This document shows positions 9,145-18,972 of a stretch of DNA of 64,000 nt, one piece after another. Below the pieces are notes generated by a model, which searched no databases, was not told the DNA's origin, and saw only the letters and a list, made by a program, of their open reading frames with translations. The position numbers and the translations under genes were made by a program. The stretch is taken from NCBI RefSeq assembly GCF_009720735.1, contig NZ_WNKU01000004.1, positions 1 through 64,000 on the forward strand, in the 5' to 3' direction. Position 1 is the first letter of the stretch, and the number at the start of each line of letters is the position of its first letter. The stretch comes from Heliobacterium mobile (GTDB taxonomy: Bacteria; Bacillota; Desulfitobacteriia; Heliobacteriales; Heliobacteriaceae).

Positions 9145-10462
9145 ACTTCAACACATTGCCCAAGCGATCAAAGCGAAAAAATGGGTCGCTTTTGCTGTTG
9201 TTGCTTCTCTCGTCGTTGCAGGCAGTTATGCCGCATGGAACTACCAGAAAAGCGGCCCCAAGACAGAGATTCAGTACGAACAGGCAAAAGTGAAACGGGG
9301 AGATATTGTCGTTGGCCTTCAATCGGATGGAACGATCAAATTCTCTGAAGTGACCTTGCAGTTCAATGTCAAGGGCAGGGTGAATAGCGTCCTTGTCAAC
9401 GAGGGCGACATGGTGGAGGCCGGGGCTGTCATTGCCCGCCTTGACGATAAAGACTACCAAGACCAGTACGACCTCGCCATCGCGAAACTCAATGATACCC
9501 AAGAGCAGAGCCGCACAAGCAAAAACTCGCAGTACACCAGCCTGATGGATGCGGAATTAAAGCTGAAACAGATGGCAACGAACCTGCAAAAGTTACGAGA
9601 TGACTATGCCATGATGCAACAGTTGCCTGATGCCTACAGTGCCAATGATATAAAATCCAAAAAAGCCGATCTGGAAAGTAGCGAAATCGAGTACAAGAAC
9701 CAGCAAAAAAAGTACGAACTGTCCAAGGCGGAATATGAACGGAGCGATTCCTTCGCCCAAAGCGAAATGTCTGTAAAAATGGCCAAGGAAAACTTAGAAG
9801 ATACCGTGCTGTATGCACCGGTATCGGGTAAAGTCTTAAAGCTGGTCAAAAAGGCAGGCGAGAATGTGGCGGAGGATCAGGACTTCGCTGTAATCCACGA
9901 AAACAACGAGATCGATGGGACGACTAAAGTGATCGAATACGACATCGGCAAAGTAAAAATTGGGCAGAAGGTAAACGTCGCCGTCGACGCCGTTCCTGAC
10001 AAAAAGTATGTAGGGGAAGTCACCAAGATCGACCACCTCCCCTCGACAGACTCGTCGGGGCTTGTAAGCTATCCTGTAACTGTTCGGATTACGAATGCTG
10101 ATGACGATCTGCGCGACGGTATGACCGCCAGTTTCACCTTTGTAATCAAAGAGGTCGATCAATGCCTGAATATCCCCTCTAGTGCCGTCAAAATGGTTGA
10201 CGGTAAGCAGGTCGTGACTGTGCTCAATGATCAAGGTGGGATGGTGGAAATACCGATCAAAACAGGCTTCTCCGACGGGACGACTGTTGAGGTACTGGAA
10301 GGTCTGAAAGGGAATGAAACGGTCGTCATCCCCAAAAAGCAGAAAGCTGCCGTGACAGATGCGAAGAATAGCACCCAAAGTACCACCAAAAACACTACCC
10401 AAGGGAACAACCGGAGCGGCGCGGGAAATAGCGCAGGCAACAGTGCAGGTGGTTTCCGATGA
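9134..10462 (+). CDS. MacA/HlyD-family membrane fusion (adaptor) protein
   Basis: 442 residues from the ATG at 9134, which overlaps the end of the ATPase gene by 11 bases. An earlier in-frame start would lie deep inside that gene. One membrane helix at about 17-33 anchors the protein. It then shows the usual adaptor order: a beta-barrel/lipoyl half (GDIVVGLQSDGTIKFSEV...VNEGDMVEAGAVIARLDD), a coiled-coil hairpin (about 115-215), the second lipoyl half (APVSGKVLKLVKKAGENV), and a beta-barrel with DGMTASFTFVIKEV. The C-terminal 35 residues are rich in Asn, Ser, Thr and Gly and probably disordered. It should link the ABC permease to the outer components. Confidence 0.9.
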   Translation: MKTKLQHIAQAIKAKKWVAFAVVASLVVAGSYAAWNYQKSGPKTEIQYEQAKVKRGDIVVGLQSDGTIKFSEVTLQFNVKGRVNSVLVNEGDMVEAGAVIARLDDKDYQDQYDLAIAKLNDTQEQSRTSKNSQYTSLMDAELKLKQMATNLQKLRDDYAMMQQLPDAYSANDIKSKKADLESSEIEYKNQQKKYELSKAEYERSDSFAQSEMSVKMAKENLEDTVLYAPVSGKVLKLVKKAGENVAEDQDFAVIHENNEIDGTTKVIEYDIGKVKIGQKVNVAVDAVPDKKYVGEVTKIDHLPSTDSSGLVSYPVTVRITNADDDLRDGMTASFTFVIKEVDQCLNIPSSAVKMVDGKQVVTVLNDQGGMVEIPIKTGFSDGTTVEVLEGLKGNETVVIPKKQKAAVTDAKNSTQSTTKNTTQGNNRSGAGNSAGNSAGGFR

Positions 10463-11646
10463 AAGCTCGGCAACTGATCAAGCTGGTCTTCATCAATATC
10501 TACCACAATAAATTTCGCAGTCTGCTCACCACCCTCGGGGTGATTGTCGGCACGGCGACGATCTTCCTCGTCGTCGCTATCGGTGCCGGCGGGGAAGCCC
10601 AAGTGAATCAACAATACTCCAAGCTCAATGTGGGCACGATTATGGTCACTTCGGCCACACGAGGAAAGGTGAAAGACCCACTCACCAAAAAAGATGCTGA
10701 ACGGTTTACCGAAAGCGCCCATGTGGCCTCGGCCTTTCCGGTGGTCAATGGATCCGGAACGATGAAGTACGGGAACTATGGCAACAAAGGCTCCTTCTTC
10801 GGGATTGTTCCAGAGTATCAGGAGGCCAACCACCTGAGCGTTCAAATTGGTCGATTGCTGGAAGATGACGATGAGAGCAAGCATAATCGTTTTGCCGTCC
10901 TCGGCTCTGACTTTGCCAATACCTATACGGATGGCAATCCCGATGAAATCGTGGGCAAAAGCATTGAGATCAACAGTCGAACCTTCGAGGTCGTCGGCCT
11001 CTTGAATCGCGTCGGCGATTCGGGTTCCTTCATGAGTTATGATGACTCTGTATTTTTACCTATGAGCGTGGCCGAGAAATACCTGCTGGGGAACCGATCG
11101 AATCCCAACATTACCGTTGTCGCTAAAGACTTAAACTCCGTTTCTTCCGCTATTGAAGATATCAAATCGATCCTCGATGAAACCCACCGCTTGGGCGGCT
11201 CCGATCAATTTCGCATCGTCGATGCCGGGAGCCGGTTGGCGTCAGCCCAATCGACGGCCAAAACGATGTCGATGCTCTTGCTGTCCGTTGCTGTTGTCGT
11301 CCTCATCGTCAGCGGGATCGGCATCATGAACGTCATGTTTGTGACCGTCAAAGAACGGACCAAAGAGATCGGAACGCTCAAAGCGATTGGGGCCACACGC
11401 TCCGAGATTCTCAGTCAGTTTTTAGGTGAGGCCGTCGTCATCAGTTTTGTCGGCGGCATCTTGGGCAGTATCATCGGCTACGGCATGGTCCCTGTGCTCA
11501 GTTACTTTGAACTGGCGGCGCTGCCAACCTTAAACGGCTTGATGCTAGGTCTTTTGTTCTCCGTGGTTACCGGTGTGTTTTTTGGATTCTATCCCGCTTG
11601 GAAAGCGGCCGATCTGAATCCGATTGAGGCATTGCGCTATGAATAA
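10459..11646 (+). CDS. MacB-type ABC transporter permease (FtsX family)
   Basis: A 395-residue permease that starts four bases inside the adaptor gene (ATGA overlap). It has the four-helix FtsX/MacB layout: helix 1 at about 20-43 (FRSLLTTLGVIVGTATIFLVVAIG), a large extracellular MacB-type periplasmic core domain (about 45-270), then three helices in the C-terminal third, with the conserved VKERTKEIGTLKAIGATRSEIL cytosolic loop between them. It pairs with the ATPase encoded at 8452, since unlike E. coli MacB the two domains are separate proteins. Confidence 0.92.
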   Translation: MKARQLIKLVFINIYHNKFRSLLTTLGVIVGTATIFLVVAIGAGGEAQVNQQYSKLNVGTIMVTSATRGKVKDPLTKKDAERFTESAHVASAFPVVNGSGTMKYGNYGNKGSFFGIVPEYQEANHLSVQIGRLLEDDDESKHNRFAVLGSDFANTYTDGNPDEIVGKSIEINSRTFEVVGLLNRVGDSGSFMSYDDSVFLPMSVAEKYLLGNRSNPNITVVAKDLNSVSSAIEDIKSILDETHRLGGSDQFRIVDAGSRLASAQSTAKTMSMLLLSVAVVVLIVSGIGIMNVMFVTVKERTKEIGTLKAIGATRSEILSQFLGEAVVISFVGGILGSIIGYGMVPVLSYFELAALPTLNGLMLGLLFSVVTGVFFGFYPAWKAADLNPIEALRYE

Positions 11647-11662
11647 GCGAGGGGAAGACACT

Positions 11663-12937
11663 ATGAAAAAACAACGGCTCACCATCTTTGCCATAGCTAC
11701 CTTTTTGGCCTTCCATTCGATGCCAGCATATGCGGAGGAAAATACATTCAACATGGAAGAGGCGATCGTCTTAGCCATCAGCCATAGCCGTGATTTGGAA
11801 AAATCACAGATCAATATTGCTCGGGCACAAGTCACCTATGATCAAGCCGAAAAGAAGTACGATAACGCGGACTCGCCATCTTCTTTTGATTCCTATGCGG
11901 ACGCAATGGTGGATCTAGATTTACTCTATCAGAAAAAGCAACTCCTTGAGCAAGCCCAGAATCCCGATACCAACGCCATTGACGCAGTGCAGAATGAAAT
12001 CGATATTCAAGAACGGAAAGTAGATTCGGCGGAGACAGCCTACCATAATGATCTGCAGGATAAAGAGTCACTGCGAGATAAGATGAATGACGCGAAGGAT
12101 AATTACGACGATGCGTCCATAGCCAAAGAACAACAAGAGGAAGCATTGAAGTACGATGTCCAAAAGCAATATGCGGCCATCTTACAACAAGAACAGAACA
12201 TACTCGTGCTCCAGCGAAAACGATATTACCAAAAGAGTTTGCTCGATATTGAAAAGAAACGCCTCGCACTAGGTGGAAGCAGCAAGGATACGGTAGCCCA
12301 GTTGGAACAATCGGAATCTGCTGCTGAAAGTTCCCTTGCAGAAGCGCAGCGCAGCCTGACCACACTGAAAGGGGATTTTAATGAACAGTTGGGCCGGGAC
12401 TATAAGGCGCAACTGAATCTGAAACCTCTTGAGGTGAAACGATTAGACTCGATTCCGACCTTTGACGAACTGGCTCCTATCGTAAAAAAGAATACCGTAA
12501 AACTATCCCAGTTGGAGCGCGATATCCAGAAGAAAGAACATGCCGTAAGTGATATCGAATCGGATCGTTGGAATACATCGAAAAGCGCTGACGATCTGGA
12601 CTACCAAGAAGACCTCCTTCATCTCGATAAAAAGGTGTTACAGGTGGACTTAAAAGAACAAAATTACCAGACCGAGCAGAATATTCGCAAATTGCTTTCC
12701 GATCTAGCTTCGAAACAAGAGTCGGAGACCCAATTACAGGACCAAGTGGAGACGGCCCAGCGCCAATATGACGCAGATAAAAAGCGCTATGAACTGGGGT
12801 ATGCCGCATCCCTGCAAGTCACGAAAAGCGAGCTTGAGCTATTCGAGGCAAAGCAAAAACTGTTTAATAATGAACGAGATATCTTCCTGACGCAACAAGC
12901 ACTGACCCTTTTGCAAGCAGGAATCGTGGTGAATTAA
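11663..12937 (+). CDS. TolC-family (outer membrane efflux-like) protein
   Basis: 424 residues from the ATG at 11663, which has GAGGGG eight bases before it. A signal peptide (about residues 1-25, ending PAYAEE) directs export. The remainder is highly charged, Gln/Glu/Lys-rich coiled coil with two similar halves, as in the OEP/TolC family; LGYAASLQVTKSELELFEAKQKLF near the C-terminus is the typical second-repeat signature. It is the last gene of the pump operon, 16 bases after the permease. A TolC-like protein is odd if the cell has a single membrane. The coiled coil may form a channel through the wall rather than an outer-membrane barrel, or the organism may have more envelope than assumed. 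Confidence 0.8.
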   Translation: MKKQRLTIFAIATFLAFHSMPAYAEENTFNMEEAIVLAISHSRDLEKSQINIARAQVTYDQAEKKYDNADSPSSFDSYADAMVDLDLLYQKKQLLEQAQNPDTNAIDAVQNEIDIQERKVDSAETAYHNDLQDKESLRDKMNDAKDNYDDASIAKEQQEEALKYDVQKQYAAILQQEQNILVLQRKRYYQKSLLDIEKKRLALGGSSKDTVAQLEQSESAAESSLAEAQRSLTTLKGDFNEQLGRDYKAQLNLKPLEVKRLDSIPTFDELAPIVKKNTVKLSQLERDIQKKEHAVSDIESDRWNTSKSADDLDYQEDLLHLDKKVLQVDLKEQNYQTEQNIRKLLSDLASKQESETQLQDQVETAQRQYDADKKRYELGYAASLQVTKSELELFEAKQKLFNNERDIFLTQQALTLLQAGIVVN

Positions 12938-13012
12938 ACAAAACGATCATGATTCCTGTTGAGCCATGAGGTGTAACTGGTCACGGGCTGATAAAATTCA
13001 TTTTTCACAGTA

Positions 13013-13058
13013 AAGGGGGAGGGCGGCCTTCTGCGTATCGAAGGCCGCCTTCCCCCTT
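13013..13058. terminator. Bidirectional terminator between convergent genes
   Basis: GGGGGAGGGCGGCCTT (13015-13030) pairs with AAGGCCGCCTTCCCCC (13041-13056) with one wobble pair, and A/T residues extend it on both sides. It ends the efflux operon and the lipoprotein gene. Confidence 0.75.
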
Positions 13059-13122
13059 GAGTATGTAGATCCCTTTGTGCGATCCATACATCTATCATGT
13101 GCTTCTCACGTAGCTAGGTTAT

Positions 13123-13872
13123 CTATTGAGGGTTGTTCCCAGTAGGTCCACCAGGTCCCCCGGGTCTTTGACTGCCAGAACCTGCTTGGCCACTCCCTTG
13201 CTGACGGTCTGGACGTTGAGAGCCGCTCACTCCACCAAGGAGTTGCACAAACTCAATCGTATCGCCTTTTTTCCAGATACGGATGATCTGGTCCTTTTTA
13301 ATATCGGTCAGTTGGGCGGACACCGCATCTCGACTGCCCCGTTGCATCGTCGCAAGCGGTGTGCCCACCGGAATGAGGATGGTTTCAGTCTCATCGGTAA
13401 AGGTCATCCGTCCCATGCCTGCCGGTCTCTGTCCATTATCTCTTTGGTTGCGATTCTCCCCGTTTTGACCGTTTTGGCTATTCTGACCGGTTTGGTCGTT
13501 TTGGCCATTTAGGTTGTTCTGCCTGTTCCGTCTGTTTTGATTATTCTGGTTTTGCCCGTTTCCATTCGCAGTGCCATCGCTGCCGTTGTTGTTCGATGAA
13601 GCACCATCCTGATTTTGCTCGATTTTTCCTTTGTACAGAGTGACTTCATTGCCTACGATATCTTTGACTTTGCCAACCAGTTCCGGCTGACGGTCAGGAA
13701 GCGTGATGGCGGCACCGTTCGTCGTACCCTCTTTGCCTGATTGGCTCTGTGCCGTCGGATTGGAAGTGGAAGCTCCGTTGCTGTTGCAGCCGGCAACAAC
13801 GGTCAAGGCGACGAGAAGCGCTGCTACGGAAAGACTTTTCTTCATGCCGCTCATCTTTTGATAAATGATCAT
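13123..13872 (-). CDS. Lipoprotein with Asn/Gln/Gly-rich linker, function unknown
   Basis: 249 residues. A lipoprotein signal peptide ends in VVAGC with the cysteine near residue 29, so the mature protein should be lipid-anchored on the outer face of the membrane. The first ordered segment (about 60-85, GKVKDIVGNEVTLYKG) and the second (about 150-215, FTDETETILIPVGTPLATM...ITRIWKKGDTIEFVQLLG-like) look like small beta domains, separated by about 60 residues of Asn/Gln/Gly repeats; the C-terminus is Gly/Pro/Gln-rich. GAGGGG stands seven bases before the first ATG. It converges with the efflux operon. I do not recognise the family. A metal- or nucleotide-handling role cannot be claimed. Confidence 0.65.
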   Translation of the reverse strand: MIIYQKMSGMKKSLSVAALLVALTVVAGCNSNGASTSNPTAQSQSGKEGTTNGAAITLPDRQPELVGKVKDIVGNEVTLYKGKIEQNQDGASSNNNGSDGTANGNGQNQNNQNRRNRQNNLNGQNDQTGQNSQNGQNGENRNQRDNGQRPAGMGRMTFTDETETILIPVGTPLATMQRGSRDAVSAQLTDIKKDQIIRIWKKGDTIEFVQLLGGVSGSQRPDRQQGSGQAGSGSQRPGGPGGPTGNNPQ

Positions 13873-14178
13873 TGTTTCCCCTCATTTCGTTGGTGTTGTT
13901 CACTCGACACTTGAGCTCGATGATCCAACTTTTATTATCCTAAGCAAATCTTAATATGGTATCAGCAAGATTTTAAGATTTCTTTTAGACAAAGCAGTTC
14001 TTGGGTGATTATTGAAAAAGAGACGACAATCACTTTTATGGGCGCCATCGTACTGATATAATCGATATAAAAAGCTCGATGACAATGGGTTAACTATCCT
14101 GAAAATTAACCATTTTCATTCCCCTGATGGTGCCGCTCTAGCGGCATGGATGTCTACTTAGCATTTATATAAGATAAA
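13873..14178. other. Intergenic region between lipoprotein and hybrid kinase
   Basis: About 300 bases between divergently read genes, holding their promoters. Several short palindromes are present (for example CCGCTCTAGCGG near 14132), but nothing that I can assign. Confidence 0.35.
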
Positions 14179-17100
14179 ATGAACAAAGATCGAAGTAACG
14201 GATGTGATTATATGAACGTAAACGTAAAATCTGACGTAAACAATCGGGCAGGTCAAGGAAGCTCCTTGAGACTGCTCATCAGCACTTCCTTTATTGTGCT
14301 GATGATTGCGACGATCGGCGTCATCGCTTTTGTAGTCTTTTCAAACTGGAACTCTTCCATGGTCAACCATATTACGAAGATGGAAACGGAAGCGAATCGG
14401 GCGATTTGCGATAAAATTGAAACCGTGGTCTCGCTTCCCTTATATATAAATGCAATGAACGATGACTTGATTCGCGATGGAATCGTCGATATCGATAATA
14501 AGCCAAAACGGAATGCCTTTTTTGCCAGGGTAATTCAATCCAACCCTGAGGAGATTTATAGTTTCAGTTATGGTACGGAAAAGGGCGAATATTATGGAGC
14601 TCGCAGAAATAAAGACAATGAAATAGAAATCTACCGAAGCGATGCAGAAACCAAGGGAATCTCACGCTATTATCGTCTCACCGAGGACTTTACCGAGGGG
14701 GGATTTATCGGAGATTTCGGAAAATTTGATCCAAGGACGAGGGATTGGTACATCATCGCCAAAGAACAAGGGAAGCCGGTCTTTTCTCCGATCTATAAAC
14801 ACTTTATAAAAGACGATTTAGCCCTTTCAGCCGCCTATCCGATCTATAACAAAGCCCATGTCCTTCAAGGCGTCTTAGGGACACACATTACCTTGTCGAA
14901 GCTGAACAGCAGCCTCAAAGAGATTGTACACGATCAAGGTGCCGTCGCTTATATTGTAGAAAAAGGCTCGGGAGAGCTGGTAGCCAACTCCGTAGAGGAA
15001 CGGAATTATGATGTTCTCCCCGGTGGAAAGATCCATAGAAAGACCATCAAGGAGATTGAAAACAAGCCGATCATCGAGGCTTACGAAGAGTACAAAAATA
15101 GCTTTAACCAAGAAATTATCGTTGCTAAAGAAAGTGATGTCTTTCGCGTAAATTTTGCTGAATATAAAAAAGATGGTTTAGATTGGCTGATCATCACCGC
15201 GATCCCTGAAAGCTTTTATACCGCAGAAATCAATAAAAACATTTACACGGCCCTATGCTTATCGATACTTGGGGTTATACTATCCATCCTCATCCATAGA
15301 AAAAGCACCGATTTCATTCTTAAGCCCATTAACGAATTGATCCATGCGGCCGATAAGTTTTCCGAAGGGAATTTATCACAGCGGGCGACGATTTTTCGCA
15401 ATGATGAAATCGGAAAATTGGCGAAGGCATTCAATCATATGGCGGAAGAATTAGACACCCTGTTCAACAATCTTGAGGACAAAGTCAAAGAGAGAACTCT
15501 GGAGTTAGAGAGAGCCCAAGAACAACTGATATTCGCCAAGGAACAGGCAGAAGCGGCAAACCTGGCCAAGAGCCAGTTTCTTGCCAGCATGAGCCACGAG
15601 ATCAGAACGCCCATGAATGGAGTAGTCGGCTTTCTGCAACTTCTTGAGACGACAGAGTTAAATGGAGAACAAGCAGAATTTATCCAGTTGATGAAGACAT
15701 CTACAGATAATTTGCTGAACGTGATCAACGATATATTAGATATTTCTAAGATCGAATCAGGTAAGATGGAGATCGAACATATCCCCTTTGACATTCGTGC
15801 CATGGTGGAAGCGGCCGTCGTTCTCTTTGAACCGAAAGCGAAAGAAAAAGGCCTCGACCTTAACGTGATGATCAGTTCGGCCATTCCTCACTATGTGGTC
15901 GGCGATCCGACGAAATTACGCCAAGTCATCGGCAATATGGTTAGCAATGCCTTGAAATTTACGGAACGGGGCGAAGCCTTTGTTGAGGTGTTGTTACGTC
16001 GACAAACAGAAAAGACCGTGGAGATCGCATTTTCCGTGTCGGATACCGGTATCGGGATGTCCGAGCAGGAAATGAACAAGATCTTTGCCCCATTCACCCA
16101 GGCCGATTCATCATCTACACGAAAATATGGCGGTACGGGACTTGGTCTCGCCATTTGCAAGAGACTTGTGGAAATGATGGGGGGAGAGATCTCTGTTACC
16201 AGTGAAAAAGGGAAAGGGACGACTTTTTATTTCACCGTACAGATGGACAAAGCGGAAGATTCATTGATTCCGGCCCTGCCCGATTATTCAATCCTCAAAG
16301 GCAAACGAGTATTGATATTAGATGACCTGACGATAAACCGCTTTATCGCCAGATTATACCTAGAGGAAGTCGGTTGTACCGTTATCGAAGCTCCGAGTTG
16401 TTCCGAGGGGCTGAGCACGCTTATCAACGGGGACAACGGGCAGAACTATCATACGATCCTTGTCGATTACAAAATGACTGGAATGTCAGGGTTTGATTTT
16501 TCTGAAGCGCTTCAGACTGTTCCTTCTGCACGGGAGATCCCGTTGATACTTGTCACATCGGTTACGACAAATGCGGAGGCGAAGCAAGCCAAAACCAAAG
16601 GTTTTACCGGTTACATTTCCAAGCCCTATAAAAGAACGGAATTGCTTGACTGTGTGGCGATGGTGATCGAAGGGAAGCGAGGAAGTAAACCAAAAGAGGA
16701 TATTTTCGTCACTAGACATACGGCCCAGGAAGCGAAGTATAACCGTAAGCTTAAAATCTTGCTAGTGGAAGATAACGAAGTGAATCAGAAATTTTTTATT
16801 AAGCTGTTGAAGCTGAATGGACTTAGCTGTGACGTTGCGGTCGATGGTGCTGAAGCGGTCAAGGCTTGTGCAGATAAGGAGTATGATATCCTGTTCATGG
16901 ACTGCCAGATGCCGGTCATGGATGGGTATGAAGCGACGCGCCGGATACGAGCTGCCGACGGTGGACAAAGACATACGACGATTATCGCGTTGACCGCCTA
17001 TGCGATGAAAGATGATAGAGAAAAATGTCTCGAAGCGGGCATGGATGATTATCTAAGTAAACCGGTAAATCTGGACCAAGTTCTGAAAATGTTGAACAAA

Positions 17101-17487
17101 TACGGTAGGAACCTAGGGGAACAAAGTAAAGAAAAGACACTTCGTAATGATTATGCCGAAGCTTTACGTTTTCTGGAGGAAGAATCCGGCATCGATAAGG
17201 AGGATGGCGAAGAACTGCTGCGTGACTTTCAGCAACAGTCACTGAAGCTAATTGCAGTGATCAAGGAGCAGCTATCTAGAAATGATCTAGCAGAAGTAAA
17301 AGTTCTTTTGCATCAATTGAAAGGCTCCTCAGCCAGCGTAGGGGCGAAAGAGATCGCCAAACACTCCGTAAAGGCAGAGGAGGCCGCAAAAGCTACGGAT
17401 ATACAGAGGCTCAGCCATTTACTAGAAATTCTAGAAGAACGGATCGTCGGTTTTAATTGGGAGAACGACGACTTAGTAAGGAAATAG
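14179..17487 (+). CDS. Hybrid sensor kinase: dCache-HAMP-HisKA-HATPase-REC-REC-HPt
   Basis: A 1102-residue membrane hybrid kinase. Helix 1 lies at about 33-58 and helix 2 at about 350-372; between them is a double-Cache extracellular sensor with the typical [24 protein letters not shown] segment. HAMP is at about 375-430, followed by a coiled coil. HisKA has [12 protein letters not shown], and the ATPase domain has [17 protein letters not shown] and GGTGLGLAI. Two receiver domains follow, the first with [10 protein letters not shown] and the second with [11 protein letters not shown], both with the SKP lysine. The C-terminal HPt domain carries [12 protein letters not shown]. All phosphorelay residues are present, so it can pass phosphate to a separate regulator, which is not adjacent. 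The start could also be the ATG at 14212. The sequence of Cache plus relay suggests control of behaviour or sporulation, but the output is unknown. Confidence 0.9.
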   Translation: MNKDRSNGCDYMNVNVKSDVNNRAGQGSSLRLLISTSFIVLMIATIGVIAFVVFSNWNSSMVNHITKMETEANRAICDKIETVVSLPLYINAMNDDLIRDGIVDIDNKPKRNAFFARVIQSNPEEIYSFSYGTEKGEYYGARRNKDNEIEIYRSDAETKGISRYYRLTEDFTEGGFIGDFGKFDPRTRDWYIIAKEQGKPVFSPIYKHFIKDDLALSAAYPIYNKAHVLQGVLGTHITLSKLNSSLKEIVHDQGAVAYIVEKGSGELVANSVEERNYDVLPGGKIHRKTIKEIENKPIIEAYEEYKNSFNQEIIVAKESDVFRVNFAEYKKDGLDWLIITAIPESFYTAEINKNIYTALCLSILGVILSILIHRKSTDFILKPINELIHAADKFSEGNLSQRATIFRNDEIGKLAKAFNHMAEELDTLFNNLEDKVKERTLELERAQEQLIFAKEQAEAANLAKSQFLASMSHEIRTPMNGVVGFLQLLETTELNGEQAEFIQLMKTSTDNLLNVINDILDISKIESGKMEIEHIPFDIRAMVEAAVVLFEPKAKEKGLDLNVMISSAIPHYVVGDPTKLRQVIGNMVSNALKFTERGEAFVEVLLRRQTEKTVEIAFSVSDTGIGMSEQEMNKIFAPFTQADSSSTRKYGGTGLGLAICKRLVEMMGGEISVTSEKGKGTTFYFTVQMDKAEDSLIPALPDYSILKGKRVLILDDLTINRFIARLYLEEVGCTVIEAPSCSEGLSTLINGDNGQNYHTILVDYKMTGMSGFDFSEALQTVPSAREIPLILVTSVTTNAEAKQAKTKGFTGYISKPYKRTELLDCVAMVIEGKRGSKPKEDIFVTRHTAQEAKYNRKLKILLVEDNEVNQKFFIKLLKLNGLSCDVAVDGAEAVKACADKEYDILFMDCQMPVMDGYEATRRIRAADGGQRHTTIIALTAYAMKDDREKCLEAGMDDYLSKPVNLDQVLKMLNKYGRNLGEQSKEKTLRNDYAEALRFLEEESGIDKEDGEELLRDFQQQSLKLIAVIKEQLSRNDLAEVKVLLHQLKGSSASVGAKEIAKHSVKAEEAAKATDIQRLSHLLEILEERIVGFNWENDDLVRK

Positions 17488-17585
17488 TAGTAAAAGCTGA
17501 AGGGCTACCGTTCGGCATCACAACAGGCGGCTGACCTTTCCGTGCATTTAACGGACATTATCAACAAAAGTAAATTTTTACGGCT

Positions 17586-17621
17586 AAAAAAACTCGGCTC
17601 TTTAGTGGGCTGAGTTTTTTT
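17586..17621 (+). terminator. Terminator after the hybrid kinase
   Basis: AAAAAACTCGGC pairs with GGCTGAGTTTTTT across a short loop, with one G-T wobble. A- and T-runs on both sides would also stop transcription of the minus-strand M48 gene that ends at 17648. Confidence 0.7.
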
Positions 17622-17647
17622 AGAACATGGAGTGTATTTGTAGACCA

Positions 17648-18607
17648 TTAGGAACCCAGTGGACTGCCGCAGGAAGTACAGAACCGGGCAAGCAAGGTAC
17701 AGCGTTGATGGCACTTTGGACAGAGCGCTTCTGTTGAGGTTGCAGCAGATTCCAGCAATAGTGAGGTCGTCTCCATCAAAGGATAGGATGCCTGGGTTGG
17801 GGGTAATAAGGATATTCCGTTTCCTGAAGTCTGTTGCTGAGGATGCTGGTATTGCATATATTTCGCGTATTGCTTCAATTCAAGAATCCGTTTGGTCATG
17901 CGAGGATGGGTAGAGTAAATTTCATTTAAGAATCCGAAAAAAGGCGGGACCTGGAGTTCTTGCTTTTCAAAAGCGCTGATATTTGTATCGCGGGCCAAAA
18001 CGCGACTGCCTAAACAGAGACTGATGAGAGCGTTGCATGCATCCCCCGTATTCTTGGTTAACACCATTCCGACTCGGTCAGCACTCAGTTCACAAGCCCG
18101 GGAATAGGCGCCACCTAAAAAAGGAACTGCCATGGCTGGAGATAAAAAGAGCGTTCGCCAGATGCTGATATGGCCCAATCGATGATGTGCCAGTTCATGA
18201 CCGATGATCATCGTTAGCTCTCCCCAGGCGTTTCGGTCGAGGCAGAGATCGACCAGATCGCCATAGAGAAGTACGTAACGTCCGGACAAAACTCGGATCG
18301 CCAGAGCGTTTAGAGCACCTTGGCCGTTTACGATAAACACGTCAGGAACGGACGTAAGACCGAGCGCTTTAGCCGTTTCCTCAATAATACGATGGATTTC
18401 AGGAAACTGATCGCGGCCGACTTTTACGGCATTGCCGAACAGTTGAGCCTTTAAGTACAGGCCAACGATCCAGGAAACTAGCATCATAGGGATGAGTACC
18501 GCCCAGGCAAACCAAATCAGTATTAACCAGAGCAGTCCGCTGATCCCATAACCGAGATATAGGTAGGTCTTTTCTTTATCATGACGCAGAGTGTCCACGT
18601 TTAACAT
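17648..18607 (-). CDS. M48-family membrane metalloprotease with C-terminal zinc ribbon
   Basis: A 319-residue HtpX/YhfN-like protease. Two hydrophobic helices at about 17-50 anchor it. The zinc motif HELAHHRLGH (about residues 150-160) and the downstream glutamate region (SRACELSADRVG) are the M48 signature. In the family these proteases remove damaged membrane proteins or process lipidated peptides. The last 30 residues hold a zinc ribbon (CPKCHQRCTLLARFCTSCGS) that typical M48 enzymes lack. A very similar ribbon begins the divergently read neighbour at 18973. The two genes are 365 bases apart, head to head, and may share regulation. Confidence 0.87.
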   Translation of the reverse strand: MLNVDTLRHDKEKTYLYLGYGISGLLWLILIWFAWAVLIPMMLVSWIVGLYLKAQLFGNAVKVGRDQFPEIHRIIEETAKALGLTSVPDVFIVNGQGALNALAIRVLSGRYVLLYGDLVDLCLDRNAWGELTMIIGHELAHHRLGHISIWRTLFLSPAMAVPFLGGAYSRACELSADRVGMVLTKNTGDACNALISLCLGSRVLARDTNISAFEKQELQVPPFFGFLNEIYSTHPRMTKRILELKQYAKYMQYQHPQQQTSGNGISLLPPTQASYPLMETTSLLLESAATSTEALCPKCHQRCTLLARFCTSCGSPLGS

Positions 18608-18972
18608 GAAGTGCCCCTCACCTTCTGTGCATAGATTCCGGAAGTAAGTGGTAGTTCCATTCTTATTTCATGCCTGTACCGCTTATGATTGAACGGTTAT
18701 GAAAACACCGAAAAAGGTCGTACCGGAAATTAAACCGGTACGACCTTTTTCATAAGCTTCTGCAGAGTGAGAGCTTATAGAAGAGCCCAACAACAAAGTG
18801 CCTAGTTTTGCTTTTTGATAACCGTTATAGTTTCTTTCCAGATGACTCCTATTTAAATAGAGCCAAGTGGAACTAATTACCTCCAATATTGTAATCGTAC
18901 AACTCGTAATAAGCCATATAACCATACGTAGACTGAAGTGATGCAATAAACTTGTAAAATGGAGGGATGACG
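18608..18972. other. Intergenic region between the two zinc-ribbon genes
   Basis: About 365 bases with divergent promoters and a perfect 16-bp hairpin at 18711-18750. No further gene is supported. Confidence 0.4.
18711..18750. terminator. Perfect 16-bp hairpin with GTCGTACCGG core
   Basis: AAAAAGGTCGTACCGG pairs exactly with CCGGTACGACCTTTTT across eight bases. It has the form of a bidirectional terminator but stands between two divergent gene starts, about 100 bases from the M48 start. It shares its core with hairpins at 303 and 23178. Confidence 0.7.

Noticed and set aside
11663-12937. Ordinary outer-membrane TolC
   Set aside because: No independent evidence for an outer membrane is in the window; kept as TolC-family only.
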